From: an uncultured Cohaesibacter sp. | Lineage (GTDB): Bacteria; Pseudomonadota; Alphaproteobacteria; Rhizobiales; Cohaesibacteraceae | Direction: 5' to 3' | Assembly (NCBI RefSeq): GCF_963682185.1 | Contig: NZ_OY821667.1 | Location: 3,113,501-3,177,500 of the forward strand | Length of the DNA: 64,000 nucleotides | Part shown: in pieces, positions 16,741 to 25,096 of the stretch | Layout of the letters: each line of letters opens with the position of its first letter | Numbering within the stretch: the stretch's first letter is position 1 | Notes under the pieces: generated by a model | Told to the model about the DNA's origin: nothing | Databases searched by the model: none | The model's input: only the letters and a program-made list of their open reading frames with translations | Program-made: the position numbers and the translations under genes

Positions 16741-18507
16741 GTGAATCTTAGAGAATTGATCCGGGCCGGCAACGGCGACATCAAGGCCGATCTGGTGATC
16801 ACCAACGGCAAACTGATCAACGTTGCCACCGCTGAAATTTACCCCGCAGAAGTCGCAATAAAAAAGGACCACATTGTCGCTATTGGCAATGTGGACCATT
16901 GCAAGGGGCCGCAAACGCGCATTCATGATGCCAAAGGCCGCTATCTGGCGCCCGGCATGATCGACGGGCACCTGCATGTGGAATGCTCCAAGCTGTCGGT
17001 TTCCAGCTTTGCCGATCTGGTTGTACCCTTTGGCACCACGTCGGTTGTCTCGGGGCTGGATCAGATTCTCGTGGTCGCAGGGCTTGAAGGCGTACGGCAT
17101 TTTCTCGATGAGGCCAACGCCAGCCCGCTGACGATCCATTGGGGTGCACCTTGCAAGACGCCCTACACCATGCCGCGCTCAACGGTGAACCACTATTTCG
17201 GCCCCGATGATCATCGCGCCACCCATGAATGGCCCGAATGCATCGGTATCTGGGAAACCGTGCGTGAATTCATTCAGGAAGAAGATGACGATGTCATCGA
17301 GGCGCTGGAGATTGCCCGCCAGCACAAGCTGCCGGTCTTTGGCTGCTCGCCCATGTGCAAAGGCTCCAAGCTGGCCAGCTATGCCAGCGCCGGCATTCGT
17401 CTCGACCATGAAAGCTATGAGGTGACCGAAGCGCTCGAGAAAATGCGCAACGGCATGTTCATGCTGATCCGCGAAAGCTCCATCAGCCATTTCCTTGAAG
17501 AGAATATCCAGCTGGCCACCAAATATGTGCCGCAGGCTGATCACCGCATCAGCTTCTGCACCGACGATGTGGTGGCAACCGATGTGCTCAAGCGCGGCCA
17601 TGTCGACAATATGGTGCGCATGGCCATTGCCGCAGGTGTTCCGCCGATGGCGGCGATCCAGATGGCGACCATCAACAGCGCCGTTGCCTGCCAGATCGAC
17701 CATAAGGTTGGCCTGATAGCGCCAGGTCGTCAGGCCGATATTCTGCTCGTCGACAGCCCGGAAAGCTTCACCGTCGAGCAGGTCATTGCCAAGGGCCGTT
17801 TCGTGGCCGAAGGCAACCACATGATCGAGCCGGTCAATCGGCCCGAGCGCCCGACACTGTTGACCGATACCATGCATGTTGCACCCGTTAAGGCAGATGA
17901 TATCAAGAAGCGGTCGGAGGCTAAAAAGGTCAAGGTCCTGTCCATGAACATGTCGCTGGATGTGCCCTTCGTGCGCAATCGCCGCGATGTGGTGCTGGAC
18001 GTGGTTGATGGCGAGATCAAGCCGGATACGGCGCAGGATGTGCTCTATGTCTGCGTTGTCGAACGTTATGGTAAGACCGAGAACAAGCCGGTAGCCTTTG
18101 TCTCCGGCTTCGGTCTCAAATATGGCGCCATGGCAACCTCCACGGCACCGGACGACAATAACATTGTCTGTATCGGCACCAACGCCGAGGATATGGCTGC
18201 CGCTATCAACTGGGTCATTGCCAAGGGCGGTGGTCAGGTCTTCATGCGTGATGGCGAGCCGGTGGTCGGTCTCGAGCTGCCGATTGGCGGCATCGTGTCG
18301 GATATTGCACCTGAAGAAATGGCTGCCAAGGAAGAAGCCCTTGATGAGGCCGCCCGCGAGGCCGGATGCGCGCTGGCATGGCCCTTCATGAACATGTTCG
18401 TTCTCTCCATCACAGCCATTCCCGATTATGCCATCACCGATCTTGGCGCCGTCGATTGCGTTGGGCTGAATATTTTCGACCCGGTTCTGGAAAGCATCGC
18501 CGATTGA
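16741..18507 (+). CDS. Adenine deaminase-family amidohydrolase with altered metal-site motifs
   Basis: This 588-residue protein aligns along its length with COG1001 adenine deaminases: HLHVE (H77, H79), LDHESYE (H223), CTDD (D275-D276) and a C-terminal ADEAC-like domain with VVGLELPIGG. It departs at usually fixed places. The DPHEI motif of canonical enzymes reads GLDQI (105-109), and the GH(F/C)P segment reads GCSP (201-204), so a metal-ligand His and a His-Glu pair are missing. The Glu of GLxEM is kept (E172). It may therefore act on a different purine or another cyclic amidine. The start is GTG with AGGAG upstream. It heads a purine-uptake operon. Confidence 0.8.
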   Translation: MNLRELIRAGNGDIKADLVITNGKLINVATAEIYPAEVAIKKDHIVAIGNVDHCKGPQTRIHDAKGRYLAPGMIDGHLHVECSKLSVSSFADLVVPFGTTSVVSGLDQILVVAGLEGVRHFLDEANASPLTIHWGAPCKTPYTMPRSTVNHYFGPDDHRATHEWPECIGIWETVREFIQEEDDDVIEALEIARQHKLPVFGCSPMCKGSKLASYASAGIRLDHESYEVTEALEKMRNGMFMLIRESSISHFLEENIQLATKYVPQADHRISFCTDDVVATDVLKRGHVDNMVRMAIAAGVPPMAAIQMATINSAVACQIDHKVGLIAPGRQADILLVDSPESFTVEQVIAKGRFVAEGNHMIEPVNRPERPTLLTDTMHVAPVKADDIKKRSEAKKVKVLSMNMSLDVPFVRNRRDVVLDVVDGEIKPDTAQDVLYVCVVERYGKTENKPVAFVSGFGLKYGAMATSTAPDDNNIVCIGTNAEDMAAAINWVIAKGGGQVFMRDGEPVVGLELPIGGIVSDIAPEEMAAKEEALDEAAREAGCALAWPFMNMFVLSITAIPDYAITDLGAVDCVGLNIFDPVLESIAD

Positions 18508-18630
18508 TCGGCCCCGCAAGTGAGCCTGCCGCATGACCATGGGGCAGGCGCGAAACTGTCAAATTCTGAAGGAAAGGGCGTGCAAAAGCCGCCAACCAAC
18601 GATAAGACCTTAGCCAACCTGGAGAACAGT

Positions 18631-19641
18631 ATGAACATCTTTAAGAAGCTGGGTAGCGCTGCCGCGATGATGGTACTTGCCACGCAAGTCTTCGCCGCAG
18701 AGCCGACGAAACTGGGCATCGGCCTCATTCTGGCCACCGGCCCGGAAGCGGCATGGGACGCGACCCTGATGCGCGATGTCGAGAGTGTCGCTGAGGCTGC
18801 ACCGCATGGCCTTGATATCTCCTACAAGAATGTAAACGGCGTCTGGGGTGAAGAAGCCGGTGATGCCATGGAGCTGATGGCCCGCTCTGGCAAATACCAG
18901 ATCATCTGGGCACACAGCAGCTACTCCGATCAGGTGAAGGCGCTGCAGGAGAAATATCCTGACGTGCTGTTCGTGGTTGTCGGTTCCGGCAACGAGGGCC
19001 TTGGGGGCAATGCCTATTGGGTTTACAAACGCGCCCATGAGCCATCCTACCTGCTGGGTGTTCTGGCGGGCCGCCTGACTGAAAGCGATGTTGTCGGTGT
19101 TGTCGGTCAGTTTCCTTCCGAGGATGTGAATGACCAGATCAACAGCTTCTTTGCCGGTGCCCGCTCGGTGAATCCGGACGTGAAACGCAAGGTGGCTTTC
19201 ATCGAAAGCTGGTATGATCCGGCCAAGGCCGAACAATTCACCAAGGCACAGATCGCCGCTGGCGCTGATTTGACGTTCCAGTTGGTTGAAAGCTTTGAGA
19301 CGTGCGAAAAAGAAAAGATCATGTGCTTTGGCAACTATGTCGATCATGGGGCTTCCGCACCGAAGTCTGTCGTTGCCAGCGCTCTCATCTCCTGGACGCC
19401 AGATCTCAATTGGATCATCGATGAATGGTACGACCACGCTGCCAATGGTGCGCCTTATGAGGGCAACACCAAGGAACATTGGTTCTCCATGGCTGAAGGG
19501 GGCTCGTCCCTGTCTGGCTACCACGACTATGAGACCAAGCTGCCAGATCAGCTCAAGGAAGAGGTTGCAGATCTCTCCAAGCAGATCGAATCCGGTGCGC
19601 TGGACATTCCGGTAGACCTGTCTCTGCCAACGTCTGACTGA
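18631..19641 (+). CDS. BMP family nucleoside/purine-binding lipoprotein-like protein
   Basis: This 336-residue periplasmic protein has a signal peptide (residues 1-22, ending QVFAAE) and no lipobox Cys. It belongs to the basic membrane protein (BMP)/PnrA family of nucleoside-binding proteins, seen from LGIGLILATGPEAAWD, the GNAYWVYKRAHEPSYLLGVLA hinge segment and the late EHWFSMAEGGSSL part. BMP proteins feed nucleosides or purines to two-permease ABC importers, matching the three genes downstream. The ATG at 18631 has GGAG 8 bases upstream and begins the signal peptide directly. The flanking deaminases suggest adenine or a related base as ligand. Confidence 0.87.
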   Translation: MNIFKKLGSAAAMMVLATQVFAAEPTKLGIGLILATGPEAAWDATLMRDVESVAEAAPHGLDISYKNVNGVWGEEAGDAMELMARSGKYQIIWAHSSYSDQVKALQEKYPDVLFVVVGSGNEGLGGNAYWVYKRAHEPSYLLGVLAGRLTESDVVGVVGQFPSEDVNDQINSFFAGARSVNPDVKRKVAFIESWYDPAKAEQFTKAQIAAGADLTFQLVESFETCEKEKIMCFGNYVDHGASAPKSVVASALISWTPDLNWIIDEWYDHAANGAPYEGNTKEHWFSMAEGGSSLSGYHDYETKLPDQLKEEVADLSKQIESGALDIPVDLSLPTSD

Positions 19642-19648
19642 CAAGACC

Positions 19649-19673
19649 GTGCCTCTGCTTCTGGCAGGGGCAC
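19649..19673 (+). other. Intercistronic hairpin after the BMP gene
   Basis: GTGCCTCTGC (19649-19658) pairs with GCAGGGGCAC (19664-19673), a 10-bp stem with one G-U pair and a 5-nt loop. It lies 8 bases after the stop and has no T run, so it is more likely a message stabiliser than a terminator. Confidence 0.6.
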
Positions 19674-19693
19674 CCAACTGGTGAAATGCGTTT

Positions 19694-21202
19694 ATGACAA
19701 GCCCAACGCTTGAGGTTACTGCTCTGTGCAAGAGCTTTGGTTCCGTCAGGGCCAACCATGATGTGACCTTCTCGGTCGATGCCGGAGAACTGCTCTGTCT
19801 CTTTGGTGAAAACGGAGCGGGGAAATCCACACTTTCGGCCTGCCTGACCGGCCTCTATCGTCCCGATAGCGGCGAGATCGCGTTGGAGGGAACTCCTCTG
19901 CGCCTTTCCTCGGCTGCTGATGCCATCCGGCATGGCATCGGGCTTGTGCATCAGCATTTCGTTCTTGTGCCCGATTTCACGGTGCTGGAGAATATCGTTG
20001 TTGGCTCGGAAACTGGCCTCTTTGTTGATTTTGCCAGCGCCGAAGCCAGGCTGCGGCAGATCTGCCAAAGTTACGGCATTGAAATCGACCCCAATGCGCG
20101 GGTGGAAGATCTTTCGGTTGGCGAGCAGCAATGGGCGGAGCTTCTCAAGGCCCTGTATTTTGATGCCAAGCTGCTCATTCTGGATGAGCCCACCGCGACG
20201 CTGGATGTGGAAGGCTCCAAAAAGCTGTTCCGCATCATCGACAAGCTTAAGGCGGACGGCGTTGCGATCATCCTCATCACCCATTTCCTTGAAGAAGTGA
20301 TGCAGGCCGACCGGGTTGCCGTGTTGCGGCAGGGCGCCGTGGTTGGCATCAAGAAAACCGCTGAGACCTCGCCAGAAGAACTGACACGAATGATGGTCGG
20401 GCGCGATCTAAAGCGCCAGACCCGCCAGGCGACGCCGATGGGGACAGCGCGCCTGGCACTCGAATCCGTGACCGTAGAAGGGCTCGGAGAGCGCCCCGAT
20501 CTGGACGACATCTCCTTTTGCGTGCATGAAGGTGAAATCTTCGGCATCGCCGGAGTGGCAGGCAATGGTCAGCGCCCCTTGATGGAGGTCATCGCCGGAG
20601 TGCGCAAGCCAAAGTCTGGAGCCATCACGCTGGATGATACCCTGATCTCCAACAAGGGCGTTCATGCCATCAAGGCTATGGGATTGGGCCATATCCCCGA
20701 AGACCGTTTTGCAGAGGGTCTTGTGCGTGATTTCTCGATTGAGGAGAATCTCATTCTGGGTGAGCATCGCGGCACTTTCGCCAAAGGTGGCCTGCTCGAT
20801 TTCCGCAAGATGGCCCAGAATGCCAAAAGGCTGATCGCTGAATTCAGCATCGCGGCACCATCGGGTGAGACGCGCGTTGGCAATCTTTCCGGCGGCAACG
20901 CCCAGCGGGTCATTCTGGCCCGTGAGATGCAGCTTGCCAGCAAGGTGCTTCTGGCCAATCAGCCCACTCGCGGGCTTGATGTGGGCGTCATCGATTATAT
21001 CCATCAATGCCTGTTCAACAAGAAGGCCGAAGGCGTGGCCGTGGTGATTGCTTCTTCCGAGCTTGAAGATCTGATTGCCCTGTGCGACCGCATCGGCGTG
21101 CTGTTTCAGGGGCGCCTGATGGGCATTGTCGACGCGCGCAAGACCAATCTGGAAGAAATCGGTCTGCTGATGGCCGGACACGCACTGGAGACCGCAGCAT
21201 GA
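19694..21202 (+). CDS. Nucleoside-type ABC importer, double ATPase
   Basis: This 502-residue protein has two ABC domains. The first has Walker A GENGAGKST, signature LSVGEQQWAELLKAL and Walker B LLILDEPTATLD. The second has a degenerate Walker A region GVAGNGQRPL, signature LSGGNAQRVILARE and Walker B with LLANQPTRGLDVG. That asymmetry is normal for the RbsA/BMP-importer class, where the second site binds ATP poorly. LVHQHFVLVPDFTVLENI is a typical Q-loop region of the BMP-associated subfamily. The stop overlaps the first permease start as ATGA. Confidence 0.9.
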   Translation: MTSPTLEVTALCKSFGSVRANHDVTFSVDAGELLCLFGENGAGKSTLSACLTGLYRPDSGEIALEGTPLRLSSAADAIRHGIGLVHQHFVLVPDFTVLENIVVGSETGLFVDFASAEARLRQICQSYGIEIDPNARVEDLSVGEQQWAELLKALYFDAKLLILDEPTATLDVEGSKKLFRIIDKLKADGVAIILITHFLEEVMQADRVAVLRQGAVVGIKKTAETSPEELTRMMVGRDLKRQTRQATPMGTARLALESVTVEGLGERPDLDDISFCVHEGEIFGIAGVAGNGQRPLMEVIAGVRKPKSGAITLDDTLISNKGVHAIKAMGLGHIPEDRFAEGLVRDFSIEENLILGEHRGTFAKGGLLDFRKMAQNAKRLIAEFSIAAPSGETRVGNLSGGNAQRVILAREMQLASKVLLANQPTRGLDVGVIDYIHQCLFNKKAEGVAVVIASSELEDLIALCDRIGVLFQGRLMGIVDARKTNLEEIGLLMAGHALETAA

Positions 21203-22269
21203 TCGAGATTACCCGACGCCAAACGGTTGGCTACAGGGCGCGGATTGCTGCCTATCTGCTTGCGCTCGTCATGGGATTCGCCTGCACATCCCTGTTGATC
21301 TGGTTGAGCGGTGCCAGTGTCATGGAAGGCTTTTCGACCCTGTTTGAAGGGGCCTTTGGCTCAGAGGAAGCCATGCTGCAAAGCCTTGTGGCCGCAACGC
21401 CGCTGATCTTTACCGGCCTTGCCACCGTCATCGCCTATCGTGCTGAAATCTGGAGCATCGGGCAGGAGGGGCAGATGTTTGCCGGAGCCATGAGCGGCTA
21501 TTTCGCCTCGCTCTATCTGGGCGGTGCGCCGATGCTGGTTGCCGTGCCGGTGATCATTCTGGCTGCCATGATTGGCGGCGCTCTTCTGGGCATGCTCTGC
21601 GGCTGGCTCAAAAGTCGCTTTGCTGTCAACGAGATCATCTCCACCGTGATGCTCAACTATGTGATTGTCTATTTCCTTTCCTATCTGCTGGCGGGAGGCC
21701 CATGGACTGCGGAGGGGTCAACCTCTTATCACCAGACAGCCTTGCTGGCAGATAATTTCCGCCTGCCGCTGATCGTCTCAGACGTCAAACTGCATATCGG
21801 TTTCCTGCTGGCCATTCTGGCCACCGTCCTGTGTTGGGGCATTCTCAAATTCACGCCCTTCGGCTTTGAGATTCGCGCGCTTGGGGCCAACCCGACGGCG
21901 CTGCGTTTCAAGGGCGTCAATGTCGCTCGCACCATCCTGATTGTCATGGCGGTGAGTGGAGCGCTGTCGGCACTTGCTGGCGTATCCGAGATCTTCGGCG
22001 TCAACTATCGCCTCAAGGGGGATGTGCTGACAGGCCTTGGCTTTACCGGCATTATCGTGGGCATGATCGGCGGGCTGAACCCGCTTGGCGCCCTTATCGC
22101 GGCGCTGCTGTTCGGGGCGCTGGAAAATGGCTCGCTCTATATGAGTGTCCTCTCCGACATTCCGCCCGCGCTTGTGCCTGCCATGCAGGGCATTTTGCTG
22201 CTTTTCTTTCTCAGTGCCTCAGTGATTGTCCGCTATCGTGTCCGCATTCGGAGGGCCTCCCATGTCTGA
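21199..22269 (+). CDS. Nucleoside-type ABC importer, permease 1
   Basis: This 356-residue permease of the BPD_transp_2 family has about 10 membrane helices. Its segments IWSIGQEGQMFAGA and the EIRALGANPTALRFKGVNV coupling loop match YufP/NupB-type permeases of BMP-linked importers. The ATG at 21199 overlaps the ATPase stop codon; the frame is open further upstream only because it runs antiparallel within the ATPase gene. It overlaps the second permease by eight bases. Confidence 0.88.
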   Translation: MIEITRRQTVGYRARIAAYLLALVMGFACTSLLIWLSGASVMEGFSTLFEGAFGSEEAMLQSLVAATPLIFTGLATVIAYRAEIWSIGQEGQMFAGAMSGYFASLYLGGAPMLVAVPVIILAAMIGGALLGMLCGWLKSRFAVNEIISTVMLNYVIVYFLSYLLAGGPWTAEGSTSYHQTALLADNFRLPLIVSDVKLHIGFLLAILATVLCWGILKFTPFGFEIRALGANPTALRFKGVNVARTILIVMAVSGALSALAGVSEIFGVNYRLKGDVLTGLGFTGIIVGMIGGLNPLGALIAALLFGALENGSLYMSVLSDIPPALVPAMQGILLLFFLSASVIVRYRVRIRRASHV

Positions 22270-23194
22270 GTTGCTGTCTCCTGAAATTCTCATGTCCATC
22301 ATGGTTGCCGCCATGGGCGGCGCGACCGTCATCCTGTTCGCAGCTCTGGGCGAACTGGTCACCGAGCGGGCAGGCATCTGGAATATGGGCGTGGAAGGCA
22401 CCATGCTGGTCGGCTGTCTCGTCGCCTATCTGGTGATGGCTGGCACCGGCTCGCCTATCCTTGCGTCTATCGCGGCCATCGGGGCGGGCATGGTTGCAGG
22501 GCTCATCATCGGCTTCATGACAGTGACCTTGCGGGTGGATCATTTCGTGACCGGCCTTGGCTTTAATCTTCTGGCCAGCGGCCTGACGCTCTTCTGGTTC
22601 CGCAGCTATGTTGGCGGCGGCAAACCACCCAGCTATTCCACCATCGATACGGTGCCCATTCCAGGCCTCGCAGACATCCCCATACTCGGCCCGATCCTCT
22701 TTAATCAGCATTTATTGACCTATATCGCGCTTCTCAGTGTGCCAGTAATCGCCATCTTCCTGCGCCGAACCACCTTCGGGCTGGAAACGCGCGCAGCAGG
22801 TGAAAATCCGCAATTTCTGGAGGCCAAGGGGCTTTCAGTCGCCACCCGCCAATATGCTGCTCTGCTGTTTGGCTCGGCGCTTACCGGCCTTGGCGGGGCC
22901 TTCCTGATGCTCGCCTTCGCCGATCAGTTCCGCCCGGACATTTCCGGCGGCCGCGGTTGGCTCGCCATCGTTGCCGTCATTGCGGGCAACTGGAAGCCTC
23001 TGCGCACCATGGCGGCAGTGCTGATTTTCGCCATTCTTGACAGCCTTGCGGTTCATGCCCAAGGTGTCGGGGTCGATGTGCCCTATCAATTCTTTCTCAT
23101 GTTGCCCTATGTGGCGTCCATCGGCCTGTTGATTTTGATCCGCAGTCGGTCCGGCCAGCCAGCTAAACTGGGCGTTCCTTATCTGCGACACTAA
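22262..23194 (+). CDS. Nucleoside-type ABC importer, permease 2
   Basis: This 310-residue second permease (YufQ/NupC type) has 8-10 membrane helices. It carries TERAGIWNMGVEGTMLVG, the partner of the matching segment in permease 1, and GLETRAAGENPQFLEAKG as coupling loop. It forms the heterodimeric channel with permease 1. Its start overlaps the first permease's end by eight bases. The adenine deaminase gene follows after a 14-bp gap with a GGAGG site, so all six genes from 16741 to 24999 look like one transcription unit. Confidence 0.88.
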   Translation: MSELLSPEILMSIMVAAMGGATVILFAALGELVTERAGIWNMGVEGTMLVGCLVAYLVMAGTGSPILASIAAIGAGMVAGLIIGFMTVTLRVDHFVTGLGFNLLASGLTLFWFRSYVGGGKPPSYSTIDTVPIPGLADIPILGPILFNQHLLTYIALLSVPVIAIFLRRTTFGLETRAAGENPQFLEAKGLSVATRQYAALLFGSALTGLGGAFLMLAFADQFRPDISGGRGWLAIVAVIAGNWKPLRTMAAVLIFAILDSLAVHAQGVGVDVPYQFFLMLPYVASIGLLILIRSRSGQPAKLGVPYLRH

Positions 23195-23208
23195 ATTCGG
23201 AGGTCTTT

Positions 23209-24999
23209 ATGCCTATCCCATCCTGGAGTGAACTAGCCCCACAATTGGTTGATGTGGCCATGGGTCGGCGCATGGCCGACAGCGTTATTCGCAAGGGCAA
23301 ATGGGTCAATGTCCATACCGGTGAAATCATTCCCGATATGGATGTGGCCATTTCTGGCGGCCGCATTGCCTATGTTGGCGCGGATGCCAGCCACGCCATT
23401 GGCGACGACACCAAGGTCATAGAGGCCAACGGGCGCTATATGGTGCCTGGCCTTTGCGATGCGCATATGCATGTGGAAAGCGGCATGATCACCGTCAGCG
23501 AATTTGCGCGCGCCGTCATTCCCCACGGCACCACATCCATGTTCATCGATCCGCACGAGATTGCCAATGTGTTGGGCCTGAAGGGCGTCAAAGTGATGCA
23601 TGACGATGCTGCCAACATGCCGATCAACATTCAGGTGCAGGTGCCATCCTGTGTGCCATCAGCTCCGGGCTTGGAAAATGCCGGAGCGGAAATCACCGTC
23701 GACGACGTCAAGGAAGCTCTCTCATGGCCGCAGATCTGCGGTCTGGGCGAAATGATGAACTTCCCCGGTGTGGCCATGGGCGACGCCAAAATGCTGGGCG
23801 AAATCGCGGCTACGCAGGACGCCGGCAAGACCGTGGGCGGCCATTTCCCGACGCCAGAGCTTGACCTGATGTTCCATGGCTATGTGGCAGGAGGCCCGGC
23901 TGATGACCATGAAGGCACCCGCAAGGAAGATGCCATTGCCCGCGCCCGTCAGGGCATGCGCCCGATGATGCGCCTTGGCTCGGCATGGTATGACGTGGCC
24001 GAGCAGGTAAAAGCCATCACCGAAGATGGCCTTGATCCGCGCAGCTTCATCCTCTGCACCGATGACAGCCATTCAGGTACCATCGTCAATGATGGTCACA
24101 TGAACCGCGTCGTGCGTCACGCCATCGCACAAGGGCTCAAACCCATCACCGCCATTCAGATGGCAACGCTCAACACCGCCCAGCATTTCGGCATGGACCG
24201 AGACATCGGTTCCATCACGCCGGGTCGCCGCGCCGACATTATCCTGACCTCGGATCTGCCGAGCCTGCCGATCGAACTGGTCATGGCGCAGGGAGAGGTC
24301 TTGGCGGAAGACCAGAAACTGCTCGTGGACATTCCCGAAGCCAGCTATCCCGATTTCTGCCGCAACACCGTCAATATGGGCAAGAAGCTGGCTGCTGATG
24401 ATTTTGATATCTTTGCTCCGAGCGGTGCCAATCAGGTGCGTGCCCGTGTCATCGGCGTCATCGAAAATCAGGCCCCGACCAAGGCGCTGGAACGCACCTT
24501 GCCGGTCGAGCGCGGTCTGGTACAGATGGATGGCGAAGGCGATGTCTGTCAGATTGCGCTTGTCGAGCGCCATCGTGGCACCGGCGGCGTGGTCAATGGC
24601 TTCGTATCCGGCTTTGGCTACAACAAGCCTTGCGCGGTGGCTTCCACCGTTGCCCATGACAGTCATCACATGATCGTGGTCGGCACTTCCAAGGAAGATA
24701 TGGCAGCAGCAGCCAATCATCTGGGCAAGGTCGGGGGCGGCATCACCGTCTTCTCGGAAGGCAAGGAACTGGCGACCGTCGAATTGGCCATCGCCGGGCT
24801 GATGTCTGAAGAGCGCGCCGAGATCGTGGCTGAAAAGGCGACAAAGATGGTCGAGGCCATGGCCGCCTGTGGTTGCACGCTCAACAACGCCAACATGCAG
24901 CATTCTCTGCTGGGGCTGGTGGTGATCCCAGAAATCCGCATCTCCGATGTCGGGTTGGTGGACGTAACCAAATTCGAGACGGTGGATCTGTTCCTGTAA
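23209..24999 (+). CDS. ade: Adenine deaminase
   Basis: This 596-residue enzyme of the COG1001 amidohydrolases hydrolyses adenine to hypoxanthine and ammonia. It has all canonical motifs: HMHVE (H86, H88), DPHEI (114-118), GLGEMMNFPG, GGHFP, DDHEGTRKEDA and CTDDSHSG, then a C-terminal domain with LAIAGLMS. That contrasts with the divergent paralogue at 16741. An AATTCGGAGGTC ribosome binding site precedes the ATG. It is the last gene of the purine operon and is followed by a strong bidirectional terminator. Together the operon would import a purine and feed it to salvage or to nitrogen supply. Confidence 0.9.
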   Translation: MPIPSWSELAPQLVDVAMGRRMADSVIRKGKWVNVHTGEIIPDMDVAISGGRIAYVGADASHAIGDDTKVIEANGRYMVPGLCDAHMHVESGMITVSEFARAVIPHGTTSMFIDPHEIANVLGLKGVKVMHDDAANMPINIQVQVPSCVPSAPGLENAGAEITVDDVKEALSWPQICGLGEMMNFPGVAMGDAKMLGEIAATQDAGKTVGGHFPTPELDLMFHGYVAGGPADDHEGTRKEDAIARARQGMRPMMRLGSAWYDVAEQVKAITEDGLDPRSFILCTDDSHSGTIVNDGHMNRVVRHAIAQGLKPITAIQMATLNTAQHFGMDRDIGSITPGRRADIILTSDLPSLPIELVMAQGEVLAEDQKLLVDIPEASYPDFCRNTVNMGKKLAADDFDIFAPSGANQVRARVIGVIENQAPTKALERTLPVERGLVQMDGEGDVCQIALVERHRGTGGVVNGFVSGFGYNKPCAVASTVAHDSHHMIVVGTSKEDMAAAANHLGKVGGGITVFSEGKELATVELAIAGLMSEERAEIVAEKATKMVEAMAACGCTLNNANMQHSLLGLVVIPEIRISDVGLVDVTKFETVDLFL

Positions 25000-25020
25000 A
25001 TCCTGTTGCAAATGAACGAA

Positions 25021-25049
25021 AAAAAAAGGCCGCGCAGACGGCCCTTTTT
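25021..25049. terminator. Bidirectional terminator between ade and the AceE-like gene
   Basis: GGCCG (25028-25032) pairs with CGGCC (25039-25043). It has seven A before and five T after, so it can serve both convergent operons. Confidence 0.75.
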
Positions 25050-25096
25050 GCGTTCGCGATTTTATACGCCTGAAATGGGAGCGCCCTGGACATCCC

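Noticed and set aside
17179-18540. 453-codon minus-strand open frame inside the first deaminase gene
   Set aside because: It mirrors the GC-rich codon pattern of the real gene. Its product is His/Gly/Asp-rich low-complexity text without domains.
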